Shown here one piece after another: positions 10,040 through 18,264 of a stretch of 64,000 nucleotides of DNA; position 1 is the stretch's first letter, and each line of letters starts with the position of its first letter. The stretch is from Gp6-AA40 sp035647075 (GTDB lineage: Bacteria; Acidobacteriota; Vicinamibacteria; Vicinamibacterales; UBA2999). The position numbers were made by a program, and so were the translations under genes. Location: contig DASROF010000168.1 in the NCBI GenBank assembly GCA_035647075.1, forward strand, positions 42,755-106,754, in the 5' to 3' direction. Under the pieces are notes generated by a model. It was not told the DNA's origin, made no database searches, and was given only the letters and a program-made list of their open reading frames with translations.

Positions 10040-10792
10040 TCAGAACGCGAGCGCGCCCTTGTACATCATCTCTTTTAGCTTGAACACCTTCTTGACCTTG
10101 TAACCGGCGATGACCATCGAGAGCTCGACGTCACCATCGGAAGCGGAAACCCCTTCGACCTTGGGATATTCGAGGACCATCGTTGCGGTGGTTCCATCGT
10201 CCTTGAATCCTCCTCCGCCAAAGCCGCCCCCACCGAATCCACCGCCGCGTTGCGCAACCGGAACGATTGGAACACCTGCCGACGCCTGCGGGCGCGGTTC
10301 CGGACCGCGTGCGGGTGGAGGCGGGACTTCCTTGCCGTCCTTGTCCAGGAGCTGCACGGCGCCGTTGACGGCCATCAGGTCTTGCCCTTTGACCCTCAGC
10401 ATCGACCCCTGAGCGCTCTTGGTGAGCTGCATACGGTAGAACTGCGGGATTTTGGAAATCGCGAACGCATAGCGCGGATAAGGCGCCGCGAGGTTCGCCT
10501 CCAGGTCCGGCGACGCGGGGACACCGGCAGCAAGCTGCTGGCGTGCGACCGCCCGGCGGATTGGCTCGGCGCTTCGAACGCTGACGATCAGCTTCAAATC
10601 TATCGGACCGAGGTTCGCGCCCTCCCGTTCATGCGTGATCGTCGCCTTGCCTGCCCACGGCGACTCGGTCAGCAGCTTTTCCACGTCCTTGTCGGACCAC
10701 TCGGTGTACGGCTTGGTCTCCCAGACGGCTGCGGCCGACGCGACAGCCGCGATGAGCGACCAGGTGATGAGGAGCACTTTGAAAGTCTTCAT
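10040..10792 (-). CDS. Secreted hypothetical protein with Gly-rich stretch
   Basis: The protein is 250 aa from the ATG at 10792. GTG codons at 10807 and 10804 are alternative starts that would overlap the ilvD stop. It starts with a signal peptide (MKTFKVLLITWSLIAAVASA). The mature part begins WETKPYTEWSDKDVEKLLTE, a pattern I associate with acidobacterial secreted proteins of unknown role. A Pro-rich segment and an RGGGFGGGGFGGGGF stretch precede a C-terminal beta-rich part. It follows ilvD directly on the same strand and may be cotranscribed with it, but nothing suggests a role in branched-chain amino acid synthesis. The function is unknown. Confidence 0.75.
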   Translation of the reverse strand: MKTFKVLLITWSLIAAVASAAAVWETKPYTEWSDKDVEKLLTESPWAGKATITHEREGANLGPIDLKLIVSVRSAEPIRRAVARQQLAAGVPASPDLEANLAAPYPRYAFAISKIPQFYRMQLTKSAQGSMLRVKGQDLMAVNGAVQLLDKDGKEVPPPPARGPEPRPQASAGVPIVPVAQRGGGFGGGGFGGGGFKDDGTTATMVLEYPKVEGVSASDGDVELSMVIAGYKVKKVFKLKEMMYKGALAF

Positions 10793-10811
10793 GATGTCGT
10801 TCACCACTGCG

Positions 10812-12479
10812 TCAATCCGTGACGCATCCCTCCGATGCCGATTTCACCAGTCGCACGTATTTGCCCAGGACACCGTTCGCCGCCTTGCGCGGAGGTTCAT
10901 TCCATGCCTGACGCCGTGCCGAGAGCTCGGCATCAGAAACCTCGACGCGCAGTTCGCAGGCGATCGAGTCGATGACGATCCGGTCACCGTCGCGAACCAG
11001 CGCGATCGGGCCGCCGTCCTGAGCTTCCGGGGTGATGTGTCCAATAATAAACCCGTGGGAGCCGCCGGAGAACCGTCCGTCGGTCAGCAGTGCCACATCG
11101 GCGCCGAGACCCGCGCCCATGATCGCTGAGGTGGGCGTCAGCATCTCCGGCATGCCCGGACCACCTTTCGGCCCTTCGTACCGGATCACGATCACCTGGC
11201 CTTTCGCGATCTCGCCACGCTCGAGGCCTGCGAGCATCGACTCCTCGGAATCGAATACCTTCGCGGTACCCTCGAACCGCTCGCCCTCCTTGCCGGTGAT
11301 CTTCGCCACAGCGCCATCCGGTGCGAGGTTGCCGAAGAGGATTCGGATGTGACCGCGCGGGAGGACCGGCGCTTCGATTGGCTGGATGATCTGCTGACCG
11401 CTCGTCAGCGGAGCGGCGTCGGACAGATTGTCCGCGAGCGTCTTGCCGGTCACGGTGAGACAGTCGCCGTGCAGGAATCCGCGCTCAAGGAGGTATTTCA
11501 TCACCGCCGGCGTGCCGCCCACCGCATGGAGATCCTCCTGCACAAACTTGCCGCTCGGCTTCAGATCCGCCAGCAGCGGCACACGGTCGCTGGCATGCTG
11601 GAAATCCTGAAGCGCGAGCGGAATTTCCGCGGCCCTGGCGATCGCGAGCAGGTGCAGAACGGCGTTCGTCGAGCCGCCGACCGCCATGATCATCGTCAAC
11701 GCGTTCTCGAACGACTGGCGGGTCAGGATGTCGCGCGGCTTCAGATCCCGTTCGAGCAGGACGCGGACCGCCGCTCCGGCACGGCGACACTCGTCCGCCT
11801 TGCCCGCGTCCTCGGCGGGAAGCGATGAGCTATATGGAAGGGACAGACCAAGCGCTTCGATTGCAACCGCCATCGTGTTCGCGGTGTACATGCCGCCACA
11901 CGCGCCGGCCCCGGGACACGAATGTCGGACGATCTCGAGACGCTGTTCGTCCGTGATGGTGCCGGCGAGATATTCCCCATAGGACTGGAACGCCGAGATG
12001 ATGTCGCGGGGTTTCCCGAGCGCCGATCCGGCGCGAATCGTTCCGCCGTACACCATGAGCGACGGACGATTGAGTCGGGCCATCGCGATGACGCTGCCCG
12101 GCATGTTCTTGTCGCAGCCGGGAACAGTGATTAACGCGTCGTACCACTGCGCCCCCATGACCGTTTCGATGGAGTCGGCAATCAGATCACGCGACGGCAG
12201 TGAATAGCTCATGCCGTCGGTTCCCATCGACAGCCCGTCGCTGACTCCGATGGTGTTGAAGCGCAGCCCGACGAGTCCGGACGCCTGGACGCCCTCTTTG
12301 ACGTGGGCTGCCAGGCGATCGAGGTGCATGTTGCACGTGTTGCCCTCGTACCACATGCTGCAGATGCCGACCTGCGGCTTCTGCAGGTCGGCGTCGGTCA
12401 GGCCGATGCCGTAGAGCATCGCCTGTGACGCGCCCTGACTCCGGGGCTGCGTGACGCGGGAGGAGTATTTGTTGAGCAC
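10812..12479 (-). CDS. ilvD: Dihydroxy-acid dehydratase
   Basis: The protein is 555 aa and catalyses the dehydration of 2,3-dihydroxy acids to 2-keto acids in Ile/Val synthesis. The sequence follows IlvD closely: the Fe-S cysteines lie in TVPGCDKNMPG and HSCPGAGACGGMYTANTM, with GGSTNAVLHLLAIA and GRFSGGSHGFIIGH further on. The frame is open for 50 codons upstream, but those residues do not fit the family and lie over ilvC. The GTG at 12479 overlaps the ilvC stop by one base (TAGTG) and gives the normal family length, so I chose it. It is the last recognised gene of the ilvBNCD cluster. Confidence 0.96.
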   Translation of the reverse strand: MLNKYSSRVTQPRSQGASQAMLYGIGLTDADLQKPQVGICSMWYEGNTCNMHLDRLAAHVKEGVQASGLVGLRFNTIGVSDGLSMGTDGMSYSLPSRDLIADSIETVMGAQWYDALITVPGCDKNMPGSVIAMARLNRPSLMVYGGTIRAGSALGKPRDIISAFQSYGEYLAGTITDEQRLEIVRHSCPGAGACGGMYTANTMAVAIEALGLSLPYSSSLPAEDAGKADECRRAGAAVRVLLERDLKPRDILTRQSFENALTMIMAVGGSTNAVLHLLAIARAAEIPLALQDFQHASDRVPLLADLKPSGKFVQEDLHAVGGTPAVMKYLLERGFLHGDCLTVTGKTLADNLSDAAPLTSGQQIIQPIEAPVLPRGHIRILFGNLAPDGAVAKITGKEGERFEGTAKVFDSEESMLAGLERGEIAKGQVIVIRYEGPKGGPGMPEMLTPTSAIMGAGLGADVALLTDGRFSGGSHGFIIGHITPEAQDGGPIALVRDGDRIVIDSIACELRVEVSDAELSARRQAWNEPPRKAANGVLGKYVRLVKSASEGCVTD

Positions 12480-13498
12480 TACACGATTGCCGGCTGCGGC
12501 AGCTGCACGGGATCGAGGAACGGCATCATGTTGCGCAGCTTCGCGCCAACGACTTCGATCGGATGGTTCCGATCGGCCTCGCGCAGCTTCTTGAAGTTCG
12601 GCTGCCCTGCCTCGTTCTCCGCGATCCATTTCTTCGCGAATTCGCCTGACTGGATTTCCTTGAGCAACTGCTTCATCGTCGCCTTGGTCTCAGCAGTGAC
12701 GATCCGCGATCCCGCCATGTAGTCGCCGTATTCCGCAGTGTCGCTGATCGAGTAGCGCATGTACTGCAGTCCGCCGCGATACATCAGATCGACAATGAGT
12801 TTCAGCTCGTGCAGGCATTCGAAGTACGCGATCTCCGGCTGATACCCCGCCTCGATAAGGGTTTCGAAGGCCGCCTTGACGAGCGCGCTGGTGCCGCCGC
12901 ACAGGACGGCCTGCTCGCCGAACAGATCGGTTTCAGTCTCCTCGGCGAAGGTGGTCTCGATGACGCCGGCCCGGGTGCAGCCGATGCCGCGGGCATACGA
13001 CAGCGCAGTGGCACGTCCTTTTCCGCTCACGTCCTGATAGACCGCAAGCAGCCCCGGCGTGCCGGCACCTTCCTTGAACACCTCACGGACGCGATGGCCT
13101 GGCGCTTTGGGGGCCACCATTGTCACATCGACGTCCTTCGGCGGAACGATCCAGTTGAAGCGAATCGCAAAGCCGTGCGCGAACATCAGCATTTTCCCCG
13201 CGCTCAGGTGTTGCTCGATGTCCGACTTGTAGACACGCGCCTGGTGCTGATCGGGAATGAGCACCATGATGACGTCGGCCCACTTCGACGCGTCCGCGAC
13301 GGAGAGCACCTTCAGGCCGGCGCTCTTCGCTTTCTCTGCCGACTTGCTGCCGCTCTGCAGGCCGACGACAACGTCGACGCCGCTGTCCTGAAGGTTCAGC
13401 GCATGGGCATGCCCCTGGGAGCCGTAGCCAATGACGGCTACCTTACGCTGCCGAATCAGCTCGAGGTCGGCGTCGCGGTCGTAAAACATCGTTGCCAT
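12479..13498 (-). CDS. ilvC: Ketol-acid reductoisomerase (class I)
   Basis: The protein is 339 aa. The Rossmann motif is VIGYGSQGHAHALNLQDSG. The catalytic knotted domain contains ETDLFGEQAVLCGG and the YMRYSISDTAEYGD segment. It converts acetolactate or acetohydroxybutyrate to dihydroxy acids using NADPH and Mg2+. The length is that of class I enzymes. An AGGAG lies about 11 nt upstream of the ATG. A 174-bp repeat-rich gap separates it from ilvN, and its stop overlaps the ilvD start. Confidence 0.97.
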   Translation of the reverse strand: MATMFYDRDADLELIRQRKVAVIGYGSQGHAHALNLQDSGVDVVVGLQSGSKSAEKAKSAGLKVLSVADASKWADVIMVLIPDQHQARVYKSDIEQHLSAGKMLMFAHGFAIRFNWIVPPKDVDVTMVAPKAPGHRVREVFKEGAGTPGLLAVYQDVSGKGRATALSYARGIGCTRAGVIETTFAEETETDLFGEQAVLCGGTSALVKAAFETLIEAGYQPEIAYFECLHELKLIVDLMYRGGLQYMRYSISDTAEYGDYMAGSRIVTAETKATMKQLLKEIQSGEFAKKWIAENEAGQPNFKKLREADRNHPIEVVGAKLRNMMPFLDPVQLPQPAIV

Positions 13499-13517
13499 TA
13501 CTGTGTGCGCTCCTTTA

Positions 13518-13660
13518 GGGAAACGGAGGGGACGGAGGGGAACGGTTTAGAGGAGGCACGCAGAGAACGGAGACGAACGGAGTTCAATTCTGGAAAAAGA
13601 CCCCGCTGACCTTCGTTACCTCCGTTCCTCCTGTGAAGCCGTTATCTCCGTCTCCTCTGG
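13518..13660. repeat. Imperfect inverted repeat built from ACGGAG-like units, ilvN-ilvC gap
   Basis: Purine-rich reiterations (ACGGAGGGG, AACGGAG) at about 13518-13583 face pyrimidine-rich complements (CCTCCGTTCC, TCTCCGTCTCC) at about 13613-13660. A transcript would fold into a long imperfect hairpin between ilvN and ilvC. No ORF is supported here. Confidence 0.65.
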
Positions 13661-13672
13661 TATCTCACAAAA

Positions 13673-14176
13673 CTACGAATACTGCGCCGTGGATAACGCG
13701 GTGTCGCCGCGGCGCATCGCCACCTGGCCGGTCCGGACCATCTCGACGATGCCGAGTGGCTCGAGACGGGCGATGACGGCGTCGACGTGCGGCGGCTCGC
13801 CCGTGATCTCGAGCGTCATCGTCTGTTCGCCTGAGTCCACGATGTGGGCTCGCGTTTCGTCGACCACGCGCAGGATCTGACCACGGTCGTGCCCGCCGAC
13901 GGCGACTTTGACGAGCGCCAGGTCCCGGGCGACAGCCGGCACGTCGCGTAAATCCTCGACCTCGAGCACGTTCACGAGCTTGTACAGGTAGGCCATGACG
14001 CGGTCGACGTTGACCTGATCGCTGTCCAGGGCGATCGTCATCCGCGAGACACCGGCGACATCAGTGCGGCCAACGGTCAGCGACTCGATGTTGAACGCGC
14101 GGCGGCGGAATACCAGCGCGACGCGGTTGAGGACGCCGGGCTTGTCTTCGACGAGAGCGACTAACGTATGAAGCAT
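13673..14176 (-). CDS. ilvN: Acetolactate synthase small (regulatory) subunit
   Basis: The protein is 167 aa from the ATG at 14176. The N-terminal ACT domain begins LHTLVALVEDKPGVLNRVAL and includes FRRRAFNIESLTVG, the usual valine-binding signature region. The C-terminal part (VKVAVGGHDRGQILRVVDE...) is the standard small-subunit domain. It binds IlvB and gives valine feedback control. The open frame extends 11 codons upstream into repeat sequence; the family N-terminus and a GGGAG 5 nt upstream support this ATG. It follows ilvB across a 77-bp gap with a hairpin-forming repeat. Confidence 0.95.
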   Translation of the reverse strand: MLHTLVALVEDKPGVLNRVALVFRRRAFNIESLTVGRTDVAGVSRMTIALDSDQVNVDRVMAYLYKLVNVLEVEDLRDVPAVARDLALVKVAVGGHDRGQILRVVDETRAHIVDSGEQTMTLEITGEPPHVDAVIARLEPLGIVEMVRTGQVAMRRGDTALSTAQYS

Positions 14177-14179
14177 GCA

Positions 14180-14250
14180 AACTCCCAACTTCCAACACCC
14201 AAGTCCCAACTGCCCGCTTCTTGGGAGTCGGAAATTGGGGATTGGGAGTT
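14180..14250. repeat. Heptad-repeat palindrome between ilvB and ilvN
   Basis: Arms 14180-14209 and 14221-14250 can pair over 30 nt with roughly 70-75% identity and an 11-nt loop. On the minus strand one arm reads as tandem 7-mers: TTGGGAC, TTGGGTG, TTGGAAG, TTGGGAG. The same architecture recurs at 46695-46773. Confidence 0.8.
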
Positions 14251-14253
14251 GAA

Positions 14254-15978
14254 CTACATCTGGTCGGCGGCCGTTTCCACCAGGACCGATTCTTTCGGCC
14301 GGCGGATCATCGCGTCGAGGTCATTGCCAGCGGGGACCATCGGGTACACGCTGTCTTCCTGCTCGACCCGGAAGTCGATCAGCACCGTTCCTTCAGCCGC
14401 GCGTGCCCGTGCGACGACGTCGGCAACCTCAGGACGCTTCTCCGCGCGGAGACCCACGAGGCCGTGCGCCTCGGCGAGCTTGACGAAGTCCGGGCTGCGC
14501 AGCGGCGTGGCGGCATAACGACGTTCGTAGAAGAACTCCTGCCACTGACGGACCATCCCGAGGTAGCCGTTATTGATGACGGCGACGTTGACCTTGACAT
14601 TCTCCTGCGCCGCCGTTGACAGCTCGGCGGCCGTCATCTGAAAGCCGCCGTCACCGACGATGGCCCAGACCTCTGCGTCCGGTTTCGCGAGCTTCGCGCC
14701 GATTGCCGCCGGCAGTCCGAAGCCCATCGTTCCGAGCCCGCCCGACGTAATCAGCGTCCGTGGCTCCTCGTGGTGGTAATACTGCGCTTCCCACATCTGG
14801 TGCTGCCCCACATCGGTGCAGACGATGGCCTTCCCGTCCGTCAGGCGCCAGATGTCGTTGATGACGTGAGCGGCATACAGATGCCCGTTATCCGGCAGCG
14901 TCTGAATGTCGCGGACGGCAGCATCGCCCTTCATCGACTCGATGTATTTGATCCACGGCGCGTGGTCCTTCGGCGCCACGGCGTCCATCAGGTCCTTCAG
15001 CGCGTCGCGAAGGTCGGCGACGATTGCCGCGTCGGCCTTCACGTTCTTGTTCATCTCCGACGGGTCAATGTCGATGTGAATCTTCTTCGCGTTGACGGCA
15101 TAGGTCTTCAGGTTGCCGGTGACGCGGTCGTCGAAACGCATCCCGAAGGCCAGCAGGAGATCCGCTTCCTGAATCGCGTGATTGACCCATGCTTCACCGT
15201 GCATGCCCATCATGCCGATGTTCAGCGGGTGACTCGCCGGAAACGAGCCGATACCGAGGAGCGTCAGCGCCACAGGTGCGTTGATCTGTTCGGCGAACTT
15301 CCGCACCTCCGCCATCGCGCCGCTCTGCAGGATGCCCTGCCCGGCGAGGATCACCGGCTTCTTGGCGTTCTTGATCAGATCGACGGCCTTGGCGAGGTCA
15401 CCTTTCGACACCGCCAGCTTCGGACGGTAGCCGCGCATCGTCACCGGCCGTGGATCCCACGCCCAGTCCATCTTCGACTGCTGCGCATCCTTGGTGATGT
15501 CCACGAGCACCGGCCCGGGCCGTCCCGACTTGGCGAGGAGGAAGGCCTCCTTCATCGCCGGCATGATGTCTTCAATGCGCGTCACGAGGTAACTGTGCTT
15601 CGTGATCGGCAGCGTGATCCCGGTGATGTCGGTCTCCTGAAAGGCGTCGTAGCCGATCAACTTGCTCGGCACCTGCCCTGTGATGCACACCATCGGGACT
15701 GAGTCCATCATGGCCGTGGCGATGCCTGTGACCAGATTTGTTGCGCCAGGCCCCGAAGTCGCAATCGCGACGCCGACACCGCCGCCGGCGCGCGCGTAAC
15801 CATCGGCCATGTGAGTCGCGCCCTGCTCATGGCGGACAAGGACGTGCCGAACCGGGTAATCCAGCATCGCGTCGTAGGCGGGCAGGATGGCTCCGCCCGG
15901 ATACCCGAAAACGGTGTTTACCCCTTCATGAACAAGGCATTCCCAAATGATCTGCGCGCCCGTACGTTGGCTTGGCAT
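14254..15978 (-). CDS. ilvB: Acetolactate synthase large subunit
   Basis: The protein is 574 aa and ThDP-dependent. It condenses pyruvate with pyruvate or 2-ketobutyrate, the first committed step of Val/Leu/Ile synthesis. Visible landmarks are the catalytic Glu region (HEQGATHMADGYARA), the FAD-binding middle domain, and the ThDP motif from VGDGGFQMTAAEL to NNGYLGMVRQWQEFF. I chose the ATG (MPSQRTGAQ) at 15978; a GTG seven codons upstream is possible. It heads the ilvBNCD cluster and diverges from a lipoprotein gene. Confidence 0.97.
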   Translation of the reverse strand: MPSQRTGAQIIWECLVHEGVNTVFGYPGGAILPAYDAMLDYPVRHVLVRHEQGATHMADGYARAGGGVGVAIATSGPGATNLVTGIATAMMDSVPMVCITGQVPSKLIGYDAFQETDITGITLPITKHSYLVTRIEDIMPAMKEAFLLAKSGRPGPVLVDITKDAQQSKMDWAWDPRPVTMRGYRPKLAVSKGDLAKAVDLIKNAKKPVILAGQGILQSGAMAEVRKFAEQINAPVALTLLGIGSFPASHPLNIGMMGMHGEAWVNHAIQEADLLLAFGMRFDDRVTGNLKTYAVNAKKIHIDIDPSEMNKNVKADAAIVADLRDALKDLMDAVAPKDHAPWIKYIESMKGDAAVRDIQTLPDNGHLYAAHVINDIWRLTDGKAIVCTDVGQHQMWEAQYYHHEEPRTLITSGGLGTMGFGLPAAIGAKLAKPDAEVWAIVGDGGFQMTAAELSTAAQENVKVNVAVINNGYLGMVRQWQEFFYERRYAATPLRSPDFVKLAEAHGLVGLRAEKRPEVADVVARARAAEGTVLIDFRVEQEDSVYPMVPAGNDLDAMIRRPKESVLVETAADQM

Positions 15979-16005
15979 GTTGTCCAGTCTGCCCTGCACA
16001 GCTTG

Positions 16006-16062
16006 TATCAGTCAAATTGATAGTTGTTCAGACACAATAAGCAATATTGATTAGGTCCGCAA
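16006..16062 (-). promoter_or_regulatory. Possible ilvB promoter and operator-like dyad
   Basis: On the minus strand TTGCGG (16062-16057) and TATTGT (16039-16034) are 17 nt apart, a plausible sigma70-type pair. A dyad TATCA-N7-TGATA (16006-16022) lies just downstream, in the spacing seen for LysR-type or repressor sites. No Ile/Leu/Val-rich leader peptide is present, so trp-style attenuation is not indicated for ilvB. Confidence 0.3.
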
Positions 16063-16117
16063 CCCAACCCAGGGCTGGACCAATCCTTGAACTATGCCCT
16101 CAATCGAGGTGGACCAG

Positions 16118-16984
16118 ATGAAGATTCAGTGGATGGCCGTTGGAGTAATCACCGCAGCGTTCGCGGCGGGCTGCGGCGGGAAGGGAACCGAGAATTCGCA
16201 GAATAACCCGCAAACTGACGCAACCACCGTGGCTGTGCCTCAGGAACCGGGCACACCGGCGAATCTCCAGCCCGCGCCAGCGGACCAGCCGGCGGTGTCC
16301 TCCAACAGGGACGTAGCGTCGCGGCGGCCAAACAACTCGGCGGTCGGGACAACCAGCCGTCCGCGCACCACAACGCAGCCGCTTCGCGACGAGCGCCCCG
16401 TTGATCCCATTCCTTCCAACGCGTCGCGAGCCGCGGCAGCAGCTGCTCCGCGTCCAACGCCCGTTGTGCGCATCGTGACGATTCCAGCAGGCACCGCGCT
16501 GCCGCTCGAATTGACGACGGCGGTGTCGAGCGAGACCGCGCAGGTCGAAGCGCCTGTGAGTGCACGACTTCGACGCGCTGTCACCGTGGACGGCGAGACG
16601 ATTCTGCCGGCAGGCTCCGTCGTGCACGGAGAAGTCAGCGAGGTCGATCGTGCTGGCCGCGTGCAGGGACGTTCCCGGCTCGGTTTGCGATTCACGTCAG
16701 TTGTCATCGACGGACGTCGTGAATCGTTGCGCACCAATCCGATCAGCTTCGAAGGTGAAGCGTCGAAGGGCCAGGACGCGACGAAGATCGGCGCGGGCGC
16801 CGGTATCGGCGCGGCGCTTGGCGGAATCCTCGGCGGCGGATCCGGCGCGGCCAAGGGTGCCGTCATCGGCGGTGCCGCCGGTACGGGTGCCGTTCTCGCG
16901 ACGCGAGGCAAGGACGTTGAACTTGCCGCGGGCTCTGAGCTGAATCCCACGCTGGCGAGCGGCGTCGATGTCGAAGTGAAGTAG
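16118..16984 (+). CDS. Glycine-zipper lipoprotein
   Basis: The protein is 288 aa from the ATG at 16118, which has GAGGTGG 5 nt upstream; an in-frame ATG at 16094 lacks such a site. A lipobox-like signal (MKIQWMAVGVITAAFAAGC) predicts a lipoprotein. A low-complexity Pro/Thr/Arg linker leads to a conserved beta domain (IPAGTALPLELTTAVSSET... ILPAGSVVHGEV). The end is a glycine-zipper stretch (IGAGAGIGAALGGILGGGSG) as in envelope-associated glycine-zipper proteins. The role is unknown; it probably lies in the periplasm or at the outer membrane. Confidence 0.8.
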   Translation: MKIQWMAVGVITAAFAAGCGGKGTENSQNNPQTDATTVAVPQEPGTPANLQPAPADQPAVSSNRDVASRRPNNSAVGTTSRPRTTTQPLRDERPVDPIPSNASRAAAAAAPRPTPVVRIVTIPAGTALPLELTTAVSSETAQVEAPVSARLRRAVTVDGETILPAGSVVHGEVSEVDRAGRVQGRSRLGLRFTSVVIDGRRESLRTNPISFEGEASKGQDATKIGAGAGIGAALGGILGGGSGAAKGAVIGGAAGTGAVLATRGKDVELAAGSELNPTLASGVDVEVK

Positions 16985-16992
16985 GGTCCGAC

Positions 16993-17013
16993 ATCCGGAA
17001 TCCGGAATCCGAA
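16993..17013. repeat. Three tandem ATCCGGA-like heptamers
   Basis: ATCCGGA, ATCCGGA and ATCCGAA lie head to tail just after the lipoprotein stop and directly before the terminator. The 7-nt period matches the other intergenic heptad loci in the window. Confidence 0.7.
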
Positions 17014-17016
17014 AAG

Positions 17017-17046
17017 GGCCGACGTCACTCGTCGGCCTTTTTTTTT
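17017..17046 (+). terminator. Rho-independent terminator (bidirectional position)
   Basis: GGCCGACG (17017-17024), loop TCACT, CGTCGGCC (17030-17037), then nine T residues. This is an 8-bp perfect stem with a T-tract. It ends the lipoprotein transcript and overlaps the stop of the convergent DoxX-like gene. Confidence 0.92.
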
Positions 17047-17461
17047 ACGCGGCGAAGATTCGACTGGTCCGTGCTCCGGCGACGGCTTTCGTGGTGGCCA
17101 GCACTTCCAGGCCGCGGGCAAGCGTGAACGCAGCCACCGACATCACCACATCGCGCACGGCCACATCGAAGTGTCCGCCGAGCGTCAGGTTCGCCGCGAC
17201 GAGCAGCAGCCACGCACTGGCCACGTAGGCGCCAAGACGTGGCGCCAGGCCGAGAATCGCTGCCCCCACCGCAATCTCGATCAGCCCGACAATGCCCATG
17301 AACGTCTGGACCGAGACCGGCAGGAGCGCCGCGGCAGTCGGACTGACATAGCTGCCCCAGTCGGCGAGCAGGTTAAAGAACTTGTCGAAGCCAGCCAGCG
17401 CTGCCGTCAAGCCGAGTGTTACGTGCAGAATCCGAAAAGGAGTTTCAAGCCGCTTATCCAT
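17045..17461 (-). CDS. DoxX-like four-helix membrane protein
   Basis: The protein is 138 aa with four predicted transmembrane helices, near residues 10-27, 44-72, 76-96 and 102-116. The opening (RILHVTLGLTAALAGFDKFFNLLADW) resembles DoxX/DUF417-type small membrane proteins. Such proteins have been linked to quinone or thiol redox metabolism, but no catalytic motif is visible here. The gene is divergent from an ECF sigma factor across an 85-bp gap that contains a palindrome. Confidence 0.7.
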   Translation of the reverse strand: MDKRLETPFRILHVTLGLTAALAGFDKFFNLLADWGSYVSPTAAALLPVSVQTFMGIVGLIEIAVGAAILGLAPRLGAYVASAWLLLVAANLTLGGHFDVAVRDVVMSVAAFTLARGLEVLATTKAVAGARTSRIFAA

Positions 17462-17499
17462 CGATTGCCCTCCACGGAATGGAGTCGCGAGCTGCCGAG

Positions 17500-17527
17500 A
17501 GGTGACGCTTCTGACGTCCTGTCACCT
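17500..17527. promoter_or_regulatory. Palindrome AGGTGAC-N14-GTCACCT in a divergent promoter region
   Basis: Perfect 7-bp arms at 17500-17506 and 17521-17527 lie between the DoxX-like gene and the sigma-factor gene. The size and position suit a dimeric regulator operator. A hairpin in the sigma-factor 5' UTR is the alternative. The GGGAG at 17532 follows immediately. Confidence 0.4.
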
Positions 17528-17546
17528 TTCCGGGAGTTGTTACTCT

Positions 17547-18248
17547 ATGGATGTAATGACTCCTGTTTCTGCCGCCACGCCGCAGTTGAGCTCGCTCACT
17601 TCGCTTTCTGACGAAGACGTCGTGGCCCGCGTGCTCGGCGGTGAAACGGCACTGTTCGAGATTCTCATGCGGCGGCACAACGAGCGGATCTACCGGGCGG
17701 CGCGCGCGATCCTCAGGGACGATACGGAGGCGGAGGACGTGATGCAGCAGGCGTACGTGAACGCATATACACACCTGCGGCAGTTCGATGGTCGCGCGCA
17801 GTTCGCCACCTGGCTCACGCGGATTGCGGTGCACGAAGCGCTCGCACGGGCGCGGCGACGAGGCCGTTACGAATCGCTGGAAGACTCCTCTACGGAAACG
17901 CTCACGCCCACCCAATCAGGTCCGGACCCCGAACGCCAGGTGTTCGCACGGGAGCTCGCGACGTTAATCGAGTCAGCGGTAGACAAGCTGGGTGACGGCT
18001 ACCGCGAGGTGTTCATGCTGCGACAGGTGGAAGGGCTCAGTACCGCTGAGACGGCGCAGGTGCTCGACGTCAGCGAGGACGTCGTGAAGACGCGCCTGTC
18101 GCGAGCACGGGCTGCGCTGCAGCGAGATCTCCTGGATCAGGCGGGCGCTGCTGCCGCCAGCGCATTCACATTCGGCCTCAGTCGTTGCGACCGGGTGGTG
18201 GCTGCCGTCATGGCCCAGATCGGTAATCAGGGACCCAGGCAGGAGTGA
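17547..18248 (+). CDS. ECF-type RNA polymerase sigma factor
   Basis: The protein is 233 aa from the ATG at 17547, with GGGAG about 10 nt upstream. Region 2 includes EILMRRHNERIYRAARAIL, DDTEAEDVMQQAYVNAYTHL and FATWLTRIAVHEAL. Region 4 (LPDGYREVF-like LGDGYREVFMLRQVEGLST, then DVSEDVVKTRLSRARAAL) is a helix-turn-helix that reads -35 elements. A short C-terminal tail follows. No anti-sigma gene is adjacent. Two secreted TPR peptidase-like genes follow within 20 and 50 bp, so they may be cotranscribed. Confidence 0.9.
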   Translation: MDVMTPVSAATPQLSSLTSLSDEDVVARVLGGETALFEILMRRHNERIYRAARAILRDDTEAEDVMQQAYVNAYTHLRQFDGRAQFATWLTRIAVHEALARARRRGRYESLEDSSTETLTPTQSGPDPERQVFARELATLIESAVDKLGDGYREVFMLRQVEGLSTAETAQVLDVSEDVVKTRLSRARAALQRDLLDQAGAAAASAFTFGLSRCDRVVAAVMAQIGNQGPRQE

Positions 18249-18264
18249 TACTCTGCCGCACATC

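Noticed and set aside
9912..10103. Short plus-strand frame upstream of the metzincin gene
   Set aside because: Overlaps the antisense 3' end of the small secreted protein gene and the likely promoter region; no motif.
16034..16093. Ile/Leu/Val leader peptide for an ilv attenuator
   Set aside because: I looked for a branched-chain-rich leader ORF and terminator upstream of ilvB, as found for trp, and saw none.
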